Shown here in pieces: positions 24,101 through 33,359 of a stretch of DNA of 64,000 bases (its first letter is position 1; each line of letters begins with the position of its first letter). The stretch lies in assembly GCA_024516155.1 (NCBI GenBank), contig JAJJXM010000087.1, positions 124,001-188,000 on the forward strand, in the 5' to 3' direction. The position numbers were made by a program, and so were the translations under genes. The DNA is from Pyronema omphalodes (Eukaryota > Ascomycota > Pezizomycetes > Pezizales > Pyronemataceae). The notes beneath the pieces were generated by a model, which was not told where the DNA came from, did not search any database, and saw only the letters and a program-made list of their open reading frames with translations.

Positions 24101-24780
24101 TCGATTTGCCGAAACCGCCAGTAATGTCGAGTATGCTTCCATGGAATTTCAGTTGCCCCCCATCCGGATTGTATTTTGATCTCCCATTGTATCCTGCCAG
24201 TTTTCTACCGAATACCCCAATCTCTTCACTGAAGACCGGAGATAAAATTGTGGTAGAAAACCGTTTGAGTTATTTTTCGCACTATGACCACAGGAGACAG
24301 CGTGCGGTCGTCATCGATTTTGAACGGATGCTGATACGATCTGGTCGGGCAAAGCTGCATCAGAAAGTTCATGTGGCGGATGTCGAGTACGTTGACTGTG
24401 AGGTAATCGCCTGGCAATTGCATTTCAATTGCCTCCAGCTCGACACAAATCTTTTTGCCAAGCCAGTATATATTGCACGCAATAAACATATTCTGGGGAG
24501 TCAGTTAGTGGAGACACTGCAGGAGGTGAAGGATGGCAAACGGATGCGAATCTGGCTGGCGGTTTGGATGGATTATGCGTTTGTGTTGGGATGGAATGTA
24601 CCGGGAACCTGCTTGCTAAGACATTCTATTGGAAGTATGGGTCAAAAGGCAGAATGGTATTGGCATTGCTGTGGTGATAGGGATCAGAAGATAATTGAAG
24701 AGTCGGCTTTGAGGAGGATTCCGAAGCAGGATGGCGACTTGCGTTGGTGTGGGTGGTGTGCAGGAGCTTGGAAGCGGTAA
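21118..24780 (+). CDS. Large Gln/Pro/His-rich protein of unknown function
   Basis: A single open frame of 1,220 residues from ATG 21118, which sits in a strong context (GCCATGG). The frame extends back to an ATG at 20755, but that part has a different composition and contains a TATA box. The N-terminal two thirds are low-complexity, rich in Gln, Pro, His, Ser and Thr, with repeats of the YPPGLPIPRHLQ type around residues 395-465. A lysine cluster (EPKKKDKGKGKEKDKS) near residue 205 could be a nuclear signal. The last 230 residues are ordinary globular sequence with many Trp, Tyr and Cys (for example WYWHCCGD and RWCGWCAGAW). That Cys/Trp-rich end is the likely folded domain, and I do not recognise it. 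No intron is needed. The gene sits between the two CCCH-family paralogues. Confidence 0.7.
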   Translation: MAYTTVRHGAYNQATQPEYSQTVNTSTQSDYRHQFYQSNLTHQEHRSDQSHQPAQHNPQYTWLQEHPQQSNQTSQLHPSHQFPHSPQQPHKSQITQPSNASQSHQAPQAPQGTQLNHRPMKQKKSVTYLNHRAPGLSDTSLHKIPMPDHLAHAWGVSPERMPPLPPALRAGVSSEGNALSGNRGYETKGYGQKSSHTTLKVTNPEPKKKDKGKGKEKDKSTAVNEQDSFDSNPWATVGASVPLGVAQVSSGPHGNTQALNLQNQQNQYYSLNQKQWPASIYQLQTGQASAAVSSNPLNMKQHPLPPFPASAGESGLHQLPAPIHQSSYLPMADSERKWKARMDANDYPFPPQLQSLGQKGTTQQVKQMDQTKEAETKKAFQSEINATQPTQDTQRYPQGLHIPAHLQAPTQPPHQAPIQPAHQTQQTNPQQAHQPYRYPPGLPIPRHLQQPSKPPPGLAYNGHEFETPTPGSLWGPSTSGDKGKTFNHGTSGNTGQRTGTEDQYQGIATHATQRQDAQGPGIHVHPFQGQGTYTSVQQPYNTNHQQSQHPNTQRPPNLAPVMNNFSQRDDWPLNPQTRYPPTVSRNPLHPTQQSAVPIDSQKPSAAGPSGLSNLTRPPIAAANLFPQSSAFATPETLTLPYNPYYPDSIPSHRTSGDQTAGRPAPTPNKIHCPRPMKIAKMPSDFTLKKQWKDAGWIEDDGVDEGPRKRKLQLWTQQDGWVEEAGDDDEDNERNSVAPQEPIVQPRGGRNEVHLTEDNEQFKRQQINHVNNGNQKTQKWMGQEDQQLKWNSYGEWVDKLQNRPEVEQRNTQQGEVQQQRGEKRVNYINQLTHQAQQRNRQKHQQPLDQAQNKPEAQNTQQPQPPPVEYINESPNGQDTLQIQKVHDLEQVVVLPLEQGQNAPVLQRNPLATYVHQVHPVYQPPPAKPSKSELQYQKYLPPKTAKAASLRKPVPVAPRPNPQVPPGSQATSQSGPRKKTPKLHRVQLYDNPVPPFFDLPKPPVMSSMLPWNFSCPPSGLYFDLPLYPASFLPNTPISSLKTGDKIVVENRLSYFSHYDHRRQRAVVIDFERMLIRSGRAKLHQKVHVADVEYVDCEVIAWQLHFNCLQLDTNLFAKPVYIARNKHILGSQLVETLQEVKDGKRMRIWLAVWMDYAFVLGWNVPGTCLLRHSIGSMGQKAEWYWHCCGDRDQKIIEESALRRIPKQDGDLRWCGWCAGAWKR

Positions 24781-25175
24781 GAGTTGATGGAACTAAAATG
24801 GAAGATGAAGGAGGAATACGGTGGAAGATAGAGGAAGAATACAGAAAAAGACCGAGGTTGAACGAAAGGCAGAAGAGATTGTGAATCTGCATTCTTGAAG
24901 ATAGTTGTTGTTAGTTTTATTGACAGTTTTTAGTGTACGGGGAGGAGTGACGATATGGTGAAATTTGGAGAATAATAAACATGATTTGACCTTTCGAAAT
25001 TTTTCCAGTGATGTAGTCATTTTCATGGTATTATGTGTCTTTGATTTGCCGTGAGAATGGCCGATTCTTTACTAATTCCCACAACGAACGGCGGAACGTG
25101 AAGTCCATGAGTTTTGTAGGTGATTAATCCCATTGAAGTGTCGCCACGCCTTCCAGTGGTAGTAATAAACGATGT
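24781..25175. other. Intergenic region
   Basis: Holds the 3' UTR of the Q/P-rich gene and the distal promoter of the CCCH gene. No coding frame is seen. Confidence 0.5.
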
Positions 25176-25244
25176 TAGGGTTAATACTTACAATGTAGCA
25201 CTCGGCCGCTTAGCTTATGACAGCAGTCACACAGATTCTATATC
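25176..25244 (+). promoter_or_regulatory. Conserved core promoter of the CCCH gene (TATA-like 25239-25244)
   Basis: Matches 17916-17985 in front of paralogue 1, including GCTTAGCTTATGACAGCAGTC and a TATATC element 90 bases before the ATG. Conservation of this block beside diverged flanks suggests selection. Confidence 0.55.
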
Positions 25245-25328
25245 AACCCTCCTCAACCCCGTAAATTTCTGTGCCTGATCCTCCATCTCCACTTTTCTCA
25301 CCTTTCAGACAGAGTTCTTTTTATTATC

Positions 25329-27932
25329 ATGCCATATTCCATTCTATCACCACCGGAGTGGTCGAACATGGACCATACTACCATTATTTTACCTCCTCGC
25401 AAAAACGCTGCGATACCAATAGTGGACCCCAACAGCGCAAAGCCTGTCAAAGCGGATGGCCTTGGGTCAACTCTAACCCCTACTACCGACAACACTCTCG
25501 TAAAGACAGCGCATTATCCTGCTGCTAGCCCTCCATCCTCGCCGACACAGTCACTCCCTCAGACAATCAATACTGGTTACAGTACACCCGAGCTCTCCGC
25601 AAGTTCACCCGGTTCCCAAATTAAAAGTGCCCTTCTTGCAAGGCTTTCCCCTACAGCCCCAGAGTTTATTTCTCGCGACAAAGCTTGCGCAATGAGCCAA
25701 GCTGGGTCATCTTCTGGTCGGAACGAGGAGCAAAACTTGGATCACTACCACGGAAACACCAGCACCGACACTGCCAGGCTGTCTTTCATTAATTCAGAGA
25801 CGGCATTCTCTGAGGATAACAGCGACAACATGAGCCAACACGTATCCAGCCTTTCCGAATCCAAGTACAGCTTGGTATCCAAGATTCCCCTTTTCGACGA
25901 GAAACTCTCCTCACCATTGCTTTCGGTCAGTAAAGGTGACCACTGGTTGGACATCATGTCCGATCATGAAAAGTATAGGGATTTTAACGATATGCTTTCC
26001 ATGCTCCCTACTGCACTGCAACCTACCGAACACGACCTATCAAAGCTCCTACAAGTACAAGGTTCGCAGTCGTAACGGCCACTACATAGTAATGACGAAG
26101 CCATGCTAATTCTTCATTATAGTGCTAGTGAACCTCAGAAATGAGAACGTTTATCTTCTTAAGGATTCCGGAAACATCCTCTTTTGTGAGGGCGATCGTC
26201 CTCAGGAGTTTTACGGAAAGGAAGCTTGTCTGGTGTTGAACCACAACAAGGGAGGTCGTTATATCTTCAGAACAGATGGGTCGATTTCTAAGGAGAACTT
26301 GGAATTTCTCGGCGAGTCAATCATCAAAGCCGTACCCATGATTGAGAGATGGAAGAGATACTGTCATGAGTCTCGTTGGAGAACCGAGAAAGTCGTTGGA
26401 GAGGAGTGTGGGACTTTCCTCGCCACAATCGATGATGATGGACTCGTTAACTGGATGGACGATACGAGCGCCGCAGGCCTCAAGAAGTCCTTTGAATTGT
26501 TCAAGAAGGCAACTGCTTTGCAAGAGATGGGGTCTCGAGCTGGCAGTCCTTCAAAATCTAGCCGCCCCATTACCTTTGGTACACCAACAAAAACCAGATA
26601 CAGCAGCTCACTTGACAATTTCGATGGCCTCCTCGAATATGGTGATGCTGCCAATGGAAACGATTCAGGAGTTTCTGGGTCTCATTCCAGCGTTGAGGAT
26701 TCCTCCTTCGCCGAAACCCTCCGGATTCCGAAACACCACACCTACTTCCAGTCTTTACCTCTTCCCTGCACCCCTACCCGCAAAGCGTCCAGTGACGAGC
26801 ATCTATCTCCGATGGATAGATATCTCTTCATTAAGGACAGCACGCCAGTGGGGAACGAGGCATCTAACGTCGGATTGGGCTTCATTAACGACCAGCTGAT
26901 TCCATCTCTCACCACACCTACCAAACTCTACGAGAACTCGGTGCCTTTGGGTTCGCCCGGGATCTCATCGTTGTGGGGTGCCGACTCTGGTCGGAAATTC
27001 GAAACCGAACCTCCCATGACTCCCACTAAACGCTCTGAGTCTCCCGTCCGCCAGACGCTGGGAATCTTCTCACCCTGGAGAACCCCTCGTAGTGTCGACA
27101 GTTATGGTGGTCCATCTCCCATTGGAAGCCCGGACAAATTCGACGACTTTGGACTTGGTAAGCTGGATTTGGAGCCTCCAATCACTCCTAAACGCCCCTT
27201 TGCAACTTCGAATATTAGATCCCCTGGACTCTTGTCCGAAGCTTGGTCCCCTGGAAATGGGAACTCAGTTGAGAAGAATCAACGTCTCTGGCCCACTCGT
27301 GATAATGCTCGGCCGGAACCTCCGCTCACTCCCACTCGTCGTTATGAGACTCCTGCTGTAAGTTTCCATTACGTTATAATCTTGATTTGTAGCCTTACTC
27401 ACCTCACTACAGCGTCGTCAACTTACAAGTGCCGATTCCCGCGGCAATGTTGAGGACAAGTCTGGAGCCTCTGGATCGCTCATTGACTCCGCGTCCCGCT
27501 CCGAAGACCAATCTACTCCCCTTCACGCGAACAGAAAGTCGAACGTTCTTTACAAAACGGAGATTTGTCGTAACTGGGACGAGTCCGGACAATGTCGTTA
27601 CGGAAGGTCTTGCCAGTTTGCTCATGGTAAGGATGAGATGAGGACTGTCAAGCGTCATGGGCAGTGGAAGACAAAAGTCTGTACTGCATGGCTAAATGGA
27701 GGTTGTACTTATGGATCTCGGTGCTGCTATGCTCGTGGGTGCACCCGTTCCCTCATATGTGCGGAGCGATGATGCTAATGATCATATAGACGAACACCGC
27801 CCCGTCGCCGACGCCGAAGAGCCGGCGTCTCCCACTAGCCCTCAACGTGGAAATAAAGACGACGAAGGCAGATCTCCAACGTCCGTCCGCCCTCCCATGG
27901 GTGTTTCCCGGTTCAACGACATATTTTTCTAA
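25329..27932 (+). CDS. Tandem CCCH zinc-finger protein, tristetraprolin/Cth2 type
   Basis: Four exons, 25329-26061, 26123-27357, 27413-27734 and 27790-27932, give 810 residues. Donors are GTTCGC (weak), GTAAGT and GTGGGT; the last intron has a TGCTAATG branch. The zinc fingers are C708-C717-C723-H727 (CX8CX5CX3H, preceded by YKTE) and C746-C754-C760-H764 (CX7CX5CX3H). They are 18 residues apart, the TTP/TIS11 spacing. H764 is formed only by splicing intron 3; unspliced, that codon reads Arg. The family binds UAUUUAU elements in mRNA 3' UTRs and recruits decay factors in the cytoplasm. Residues 245-355 are a domain shared with the paralogue at 18096. Between lie Ser/Pro-rich repeats with P-[ML]-TPT-[KR]-R motifs (for example EPPMTPTKRSESP, PPLTPTRRYETP), which look like proline-directed kinase sites. 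Confidence 0.88.
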
Positions 27933-27969
27933 AGACGGTTATATTCAGACCGTGTTAGAAACTTTTGGC

Positions 27970-27976
27970 TATTTAT
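27970..27976 (+). promoter_or_regulatory. UAUUUAU AU-rich element in the 3' UTR of the CCCH gene
   Basis: TATTTAT starts 38 bases after the stop codon of the TTP-type gene. This is the core binding site of that protein family. Yeast CTH2 and mammalian TTP mRNAs carry such sites and are self-limiting. One heptamer can occur by chance in AT-rich DNA. Confidence 0.35.
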
Positions 27977-28215
27977 AGTAAGTACATCGTTCCATTTGTT
28001 ACGTGCTTGTTTCTGTGACTTATAGGTGCTAATGCAAGACATAGCGCCATATATATCATCATCGTATGATACTTTTGTTTTCTTTTTGTCAATCTTATCA
28101 TGTTTCATTTTCAATTTGGTATCTTTTCAAGCTTTTAAGGTGGGTAATTGGGCCATATTTTCACAGGTAAGTCATTTATTGACGAAGAAAATATGGCAAG
28201 CGTATCGAGTTCATG

Positions 28216-28280
28216 AGGCGCATTTTTTTTAAGGAATTAGGGTCATAAGAGCCAGGCGCATTTTAAGGAATTGGGTCATA
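28216..28280 (+). repeat. Direct repeat pair of about 30 bp
   Basis: AGGCGCATTTT-AAGGAATT-GGGTCATA occurs at 28216-28246 and again at 28254-28280. The copies differ by a longer T run and one extra A in the first. Confidence 0.85.
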
Positions 28281-28862
28281 TGCGGATATCTGCAAAGAGG
28301 TCAATTATTGACGGGGATTTTATGGGATTTATGGGGTTTTATTGGGCCTGGTCCCGAAATTGAGATTACCAATGGTTGTGCGGTTCGATACAGAACGAAT
28401 TTGTGGTCTGTAGATAGAACTGTACAGGAAATCGGGAATAAAAAACATCGTATTACTTTCTTTCGTACATTGTCAAGGAGTGATCTTGAATGGGCCTAGA
28501 AACAATCGACTTTAGCGGGACTGACAGACACTTATTTGTAAAAGATTTATCCAATGCACACGACAATCCACATCAAAATCCACGAGAATTCCCCGGAAAT
28601 CCGGTGAAACCCTTTTCACTTTTAATTAACGTAATTTTACGCCCCGAACCCAAATGCCAATCAACCACAGTCCGCAAATCTACCCCACCCGAAATATCGT
28701 ACACATCACGCCTCCGTACACCTTTACTTATCCCCTCACCACACCCGAAAAATCAATATAAAACTTTTATCCCCGTATCACCCCTCACATTCTCTACCCT
28801 CCTTTTTACAATCTTTCCTAGTAATCTCCATATACTAATCACTATGACAACAGATGGATGCG

Positions 28863-30366
28863 TTAAATGGTGTATGTCTGTACCCTCTTCAAATCCTCCA
28901 ACTTCTCCGCCGTAATACCAGGTTTCAACCTTAAAGCCACAAAGAAATTCTCTTTGGATTCCTGAAGGAGAGAGAAAATGTCAGCGGATATTCTGAGGCA
29001 AGATACGGAGTAATGTTGAGAGTGTCATGGAACAAGGATAATACTAACCTTCCTTGAACTCTCGGGCTTCATCCGATACACTTTGTGGAACATTTTTTTG
29101 AGCTTTAGTTCGAGAGCTTTGTCCTCGGCTCCGGCGTAGAATTTGCAGACGAAGTGGCCGTTGGGTCGTAGGACTTCGAGACAGAAGGTTAGGGCTGCGT
29201 GGCAGAGGTCCTAAGGGTTTGGTGGTTAGTTGAGGGGTTTGCATGGGATAGTAGTAGTCGCAGTGGGAGTAGCCAGAGCGTTAGAAAATGGGAATATAAA
29301 GATAATGGGAAAGATAATGTGGCAAGAGGGAGCAGGAACAAGAACAAAAGATGAGAGCTAGAGGGATGGACCTGTGAAGCCCATAAAACGTACCATACTT
29401 CCAGCATGATCCTTAAACGCAATCCCGCTAGTATTCATCAACCTATGATAGGGATTTGTCAACGACTTTTGTGCTGACCCAGCATCCGGAAACCAGGGTT
29501 CTGACATGTCGCTTAGTACCACATCCACACATTTTTTTCTCCGTTCTTCGGCTTTGGCGAGGTTTTTCTCTTCTTTTTCTTTCGCTTCTTGGGCGGCTTT
29601 CTCTTCTGGTGTTGGTTTGGCTGCGGGTGTTGTAGGTGTTGCTTCCCCTCCCTCTGCGGTAATGGCCTCGGGGTTTGTAGCTTCGGTGGCTTTTATGGGG
29701 CCTGTTGTGGCAGCAGCAGGTGTAACAGGTGTAGCCTCCGTATACCGCTCCATATCAACGTAACCAGGTACTTCGGTAATCTTTTGAGCAGTCTTGGGGC
29801 GACCACGATCGGGGTCTCGTAGGAAGTTGATGAGCATTTGTTGAACGGACGGCGAGAGGAAGTTTCCTTGCAGAGTAGAGACACCCTTGGGAGGGTTGGC
29901 GGAGAGGATATCGAGACCGACTACACGTCCGTTTGGTTTAACGAGATTTACGGCTACCTGGTGTGTGGTTGTTAGCTAAGACTGGATCTTGTGTACTCTT
30001 TCGGGGGTGTCGGTGGTGGAGAGCTCGCCGGGCAAGAGCAGGCAGAACTCGGACAGGCCCATAACTGCCCCGAGAGAAAAGCAGCGGACTTACCTGACTC
30101 CAACTTCCAGGCGCATACCCCAAATCTACCACGGTATCGCCGGCAGAGAAAATCTTGTGTTCATTGTGAATGTCGAAGAGTTTGAAGGCGGCACGAGATT
30201 TTAGGCCTTGGGTTTTCGCTTTCTTGGAGAAATGGTCATTTCCCTGTCTATTTAACCATCTTTTACTGCTCGGTGAGGAATTGTATCTGCATTGTAAAGT
30301 GAAGCACCGTGGTGGGGTGGAAATATTTAGCTGTCGCAGGGCGTTGCTGAGTTTGAACGTCGTCAT
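28863..30366 (-). CDS. mrm2: Mitochondrial 21S rRNA 2'-O-methyltransferase (FtsJ/RrmJ family)
   Basis: Four exons, 30366-30094, 29957-29394, 29210-29049 and 28961-28863, give 365 residues. All junctions are phase 0 with GTAAGT, GTACGT and GTTAGT donors. SAM motif I is DLGYAPGSW at 81-89. The catalytic tetrad of the FtsJ family is present: K62 (RAAFKL), D241 (VVLSDMS), K302 (FVCKFY) and E337 (SKENFFVAL). The first 25 residues are basic and hydroxylated, fitting a mitochondrial presequence. Mrm2 methylates the ribose of a uridine in the peptidyl-transferase centre of the large mitochondrial rRNA. Residues about 150-235 are an Ala/Thr/Glu/Lys-rich insert, partly charged-helix in character, between the motif I region and the catalytic Asp; this makes the protein longer than the bacterial enzyme. 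It is divergent from the next gene with 194 bases between starts. Confidence 0.92.
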
Positions 30367-30560
30367 GATTGTCGCTGGCGGCAAAAGCTGAGCACGACGC
30401 GCGCGTAAAGCATCTTTTTTTAGCGTCGCATCAAAAATGCCCGGCTTCCCACCCCCCGGACAACCCCCCCAGGATCCCCGGGCTCCCCGGGTAATCCGTT
30501 TCAGCAGCAACGCAGCATCCCGGCGCCGCGCCCCACCATCCCCGCCGAACACGACTCGAG
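30367..30560. promoter_or_regulatory. Shared divergent promoter of two mitochondrial genes
   Basis: Only 194 bases separate the ATG codons of mrm2 (minus) and the helical-repeat gene (plus). The stretch is C-rich on the plus strand near 30440-30490 and has no obvious TATA box. Both products have mitochondrial-type N-termini, so co-regulation is plausible. Confidence 0.5.
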
Positions 30561-33359
30561 ATGCGACCACTTTTGCGTCTCCGGCCATTGCTACGACGGC
30601 CTTCGTCTGCCCGGTTACTCCACACGACGGTTCCACTACGATACGCCGCGACATCTCAAGACGGTACATCAGGTTACTTCAGCAGACTATGGACCAACAA
30701 ACAGGTTGTCGAACGCCCCGAGCAACTCGGCGGTATCAAATTCCTTAAGGCGCTGGAAATGTACCAGGAGAAGAAAGTCGGAATTCGCCCTGGTGTTGAC
30801 GCTACTACAAGAGCCATCAATGATACTTGGTCTTGGTGGAAGAAGGAGAAACCTATAGGCATGTCGGAGGAAACTGCCGCCTTGCTGCTGAAGGGTTGGT
30901 TGTTCCTCAGGGAACTTCTGGATGATCAGGCGAGGCAGGCGATTATGGATGGAGAGAAATTCACCAGAGCTACAACGACAATGCCAAGGCCGATGCTACT
31001 ACAGGGACTAAGGGCGTTTAGGGAGGGCACGGAATCGCAGGTCAAGTTGGCGAGGATGATACTGTATGAGCTACAACAAGACCAGGAAAACAAACTAAGG
31101 AATTGGGAATTGACGGATTACTACAAATGTATGGTCAAGGCTGGACATACCTTGGAAGCACTGGAAGTTCTGCAGCGATATGACGACGATGTAACAGAGG
31201 CGGATGAAAATTGGGGTATTGTGCTGGAGGGATTGGTGAATGAACGCCGCGATAAGGAATTGGTTGAAGCCATGAAATACTTGATGCCCAGAAAGTCCTT
31301 CCGCGACAGGGCAAAAATGTACAGCTATCCGGTAAAGGCTTTCATCGAACTAAAGGACATGGAAAACGTTGAAAAGTGGTATAAAATTGCCGGGCAGGAT
31401 TGTTCACCTCAAGACATGATCCCGTTACATGAAACCGTATTACAGGCCTGTCTGAAAAAAAATGCTATTGAGTTCGGAGAGCAAATTCTAGATACCTTAA
31501 TCCCGCAATTAATTACTGCTCTGGATAATAAAGCGGCAACCAATAAAAACGCCTGGGCTACTGCAATCCAATTCATCTCTCTAATTTCCAACGACATGGC
31601 CACAAAACTTCTCAAAAAATTAGATCGGGAAAATGGAGATCGAACAGAGGTTTTTAACCTGCTTTTCGAAAACGTAATCGCCTCAGATCGAAAGGAGGAT
31701 ATCGAATTCTACAATAGCAAAGAATATTTTGAAACCAACATCGGCGCGGATGGACTCTATGGAAACTACCGTACCCTTGAGTTACGAATCCTCGCCTACA
31801 TGAAGCTTCAAAACTTTGCAGCCGCACAATCCGCCTGGCGTTCGCTCGCTATCGGAACCCACGAACTTCCTAAAGAATACACCGCCGAAGTCCCCCAACA
31901 GCTATTAGGAGCCCTCGCCCGTCGGCCCGACACCTCCAGCAGCGTCCTCTGCAAATTCTTCGACGATCTTCTCGAGATTGGGTGCAAGCTCATCGTCCCC
32001 GATGCCCTTACCCCTACTTTGGCGATGCTTCTAAAAGACAAAAACCTTCAATACGCTCACAAACTCCTCAACTCTAGCGTTGGTCATTACCCCCACCTTG
32101 CAAGACAACGCTGTATTGGAGTCTTATCCTATCACTGTACCGACACACAAAAATCCGCCATAGAAAACTGGGAGATCTACCTACTACTTGTGCGTTCCTT
32201 TGCCGAAACCGACATCCGACAAAGGCAAGCGGTGATGTGGTTTTTCTATAAAATCCAACGCCCCGACATGGCAGCTAGAGTTCTGGAACACGCTGCAGAT
32301 ACAGATGATCACAAACCTGATAATATTGCTTACACTATTGCATTCCATGGAGTTTCAATGACCCATTCCCCAGCTACTATGGATAGGATTATGAAGTTGT
32401 TTAATATGGATGCAAGATTAGAACCGGATACAAGAATGCTGAATGCAATGATGACGGCTTGGTCTTATTGTGGAGTTCATAAACGTGCTTGGGAAGTCTA
32501 TGATAGGATCGAAAGAAGTGTGGAGGGCCCAACGGCGTCGACTATTGCTCAGGCTTTTGATCTGGCGGGAAGAACAAGACATGTGGGTTTGAAGAGACTC
32601 AGGTATCTTTGGGATAAGTATAAGGATACGGATTTGAATGATCATCACCATTCGAGTTATGTGGAGGCGTTGGGAAGACATGGACAATGGGATGAGGCGA
32701 AGGATTTTGTCGGTACTTTGAAGAATCCCGGAAAGAGAGTGTAAGTGCCTATCCTTATATTTCCCCCCAATGGACCAATCTCGACGATGTCCAACAACGA
32801 CAACGTCTGGTAAAAGCCATAAGAAGTTGCAAATAGCTAACAAAATCCCAGCCTAACAACCCTCCACTCCACCTTCCGCCGCGACCGTCTCGCCGAACTA
32901 GAAACCTGGCTATCCAACACCTTCCCCGACCAATGGGCCGAAATCTCCTCCACTGTCCGCCGTGATAGAATCGCCACATCATACCATTACGCTACAGACA
33001 TTCGACAGGCTCGTCCAGTTGAATCTCAACCCTCTTCTTCTTCGGTTTCCGCTTCCTCTGCTCCTGAACAGGAAACACCTATGACAGAAGAACAACGCCA
33101 GGCTGAGAAAGCAAAGCTTCTATTAGATGAGGAAGAGATGGATACTATCCACATCAGGAAATCGGCGGGATTCGATGAGGCGAAAGCAAAACGGGATAGA
33201 GAGGCTTGGGAGAAGGCTAGGAATACTGAGAAAAAGGGATTGGAAGAATTGATTGGCGAGAAGAAGGAAAAGGAGGAGGTTAAGGAGGTTAAGAAGGGAC
33301 ATCAGAAGAAGAGGACGGAGTTGGAGGAAGAGAAGATTTTGATGGGATGGGGAGCTTAG
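30561..33359 (+). CDS. Mitochondrial helical-repeat protein, PPR-like
   Basis: Two exons, 30561-32740 and 32852-33359, with a 111-nt intron (GTAAGT donor, AGCTAACAA branch, CCCAG acceptor), give 895 residues. The N-terminus (MRPLLRLRPLLRRPSSARLL, then HTTVPLRYA) is a textbook mitochondrial presequence. The body is nearly all helical. Paired-helix units read like pentatricopeptide repeats, for example LTDYYKCMVKAGHTLEALEV near 190-210 and LNAMMTAWSYCGVHKRAWEV near 630-650. The last 100 residues are a highly charged Lys/Glu coiled coil. PPR proteins bind organelle RNA for processing, stability or translation. Fungal relatives include the complex I assembly factor CIA84 and several translational activators, and I cannot decide which, if any, is the orthologue. 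Confidence 0.8.

Larger units (their letters stand above)
27933..28862. other. Intergenic region
   Basis: Between the convergent ends of the CCCH and Mrm2 genes. It contains the AU-rich element and a pair of direct repeats. A frame of 141 residues (28490-28915, plus) overlaps the Mrm2 3' end and has no domain, so it is not called. Confidence 0.5.

Noticed and set aside
28490..28915. 141-residue open frame on the plus strand
   Set aside because: Overlaps the last exon of mrm2 on the other strand and lacks any motif.
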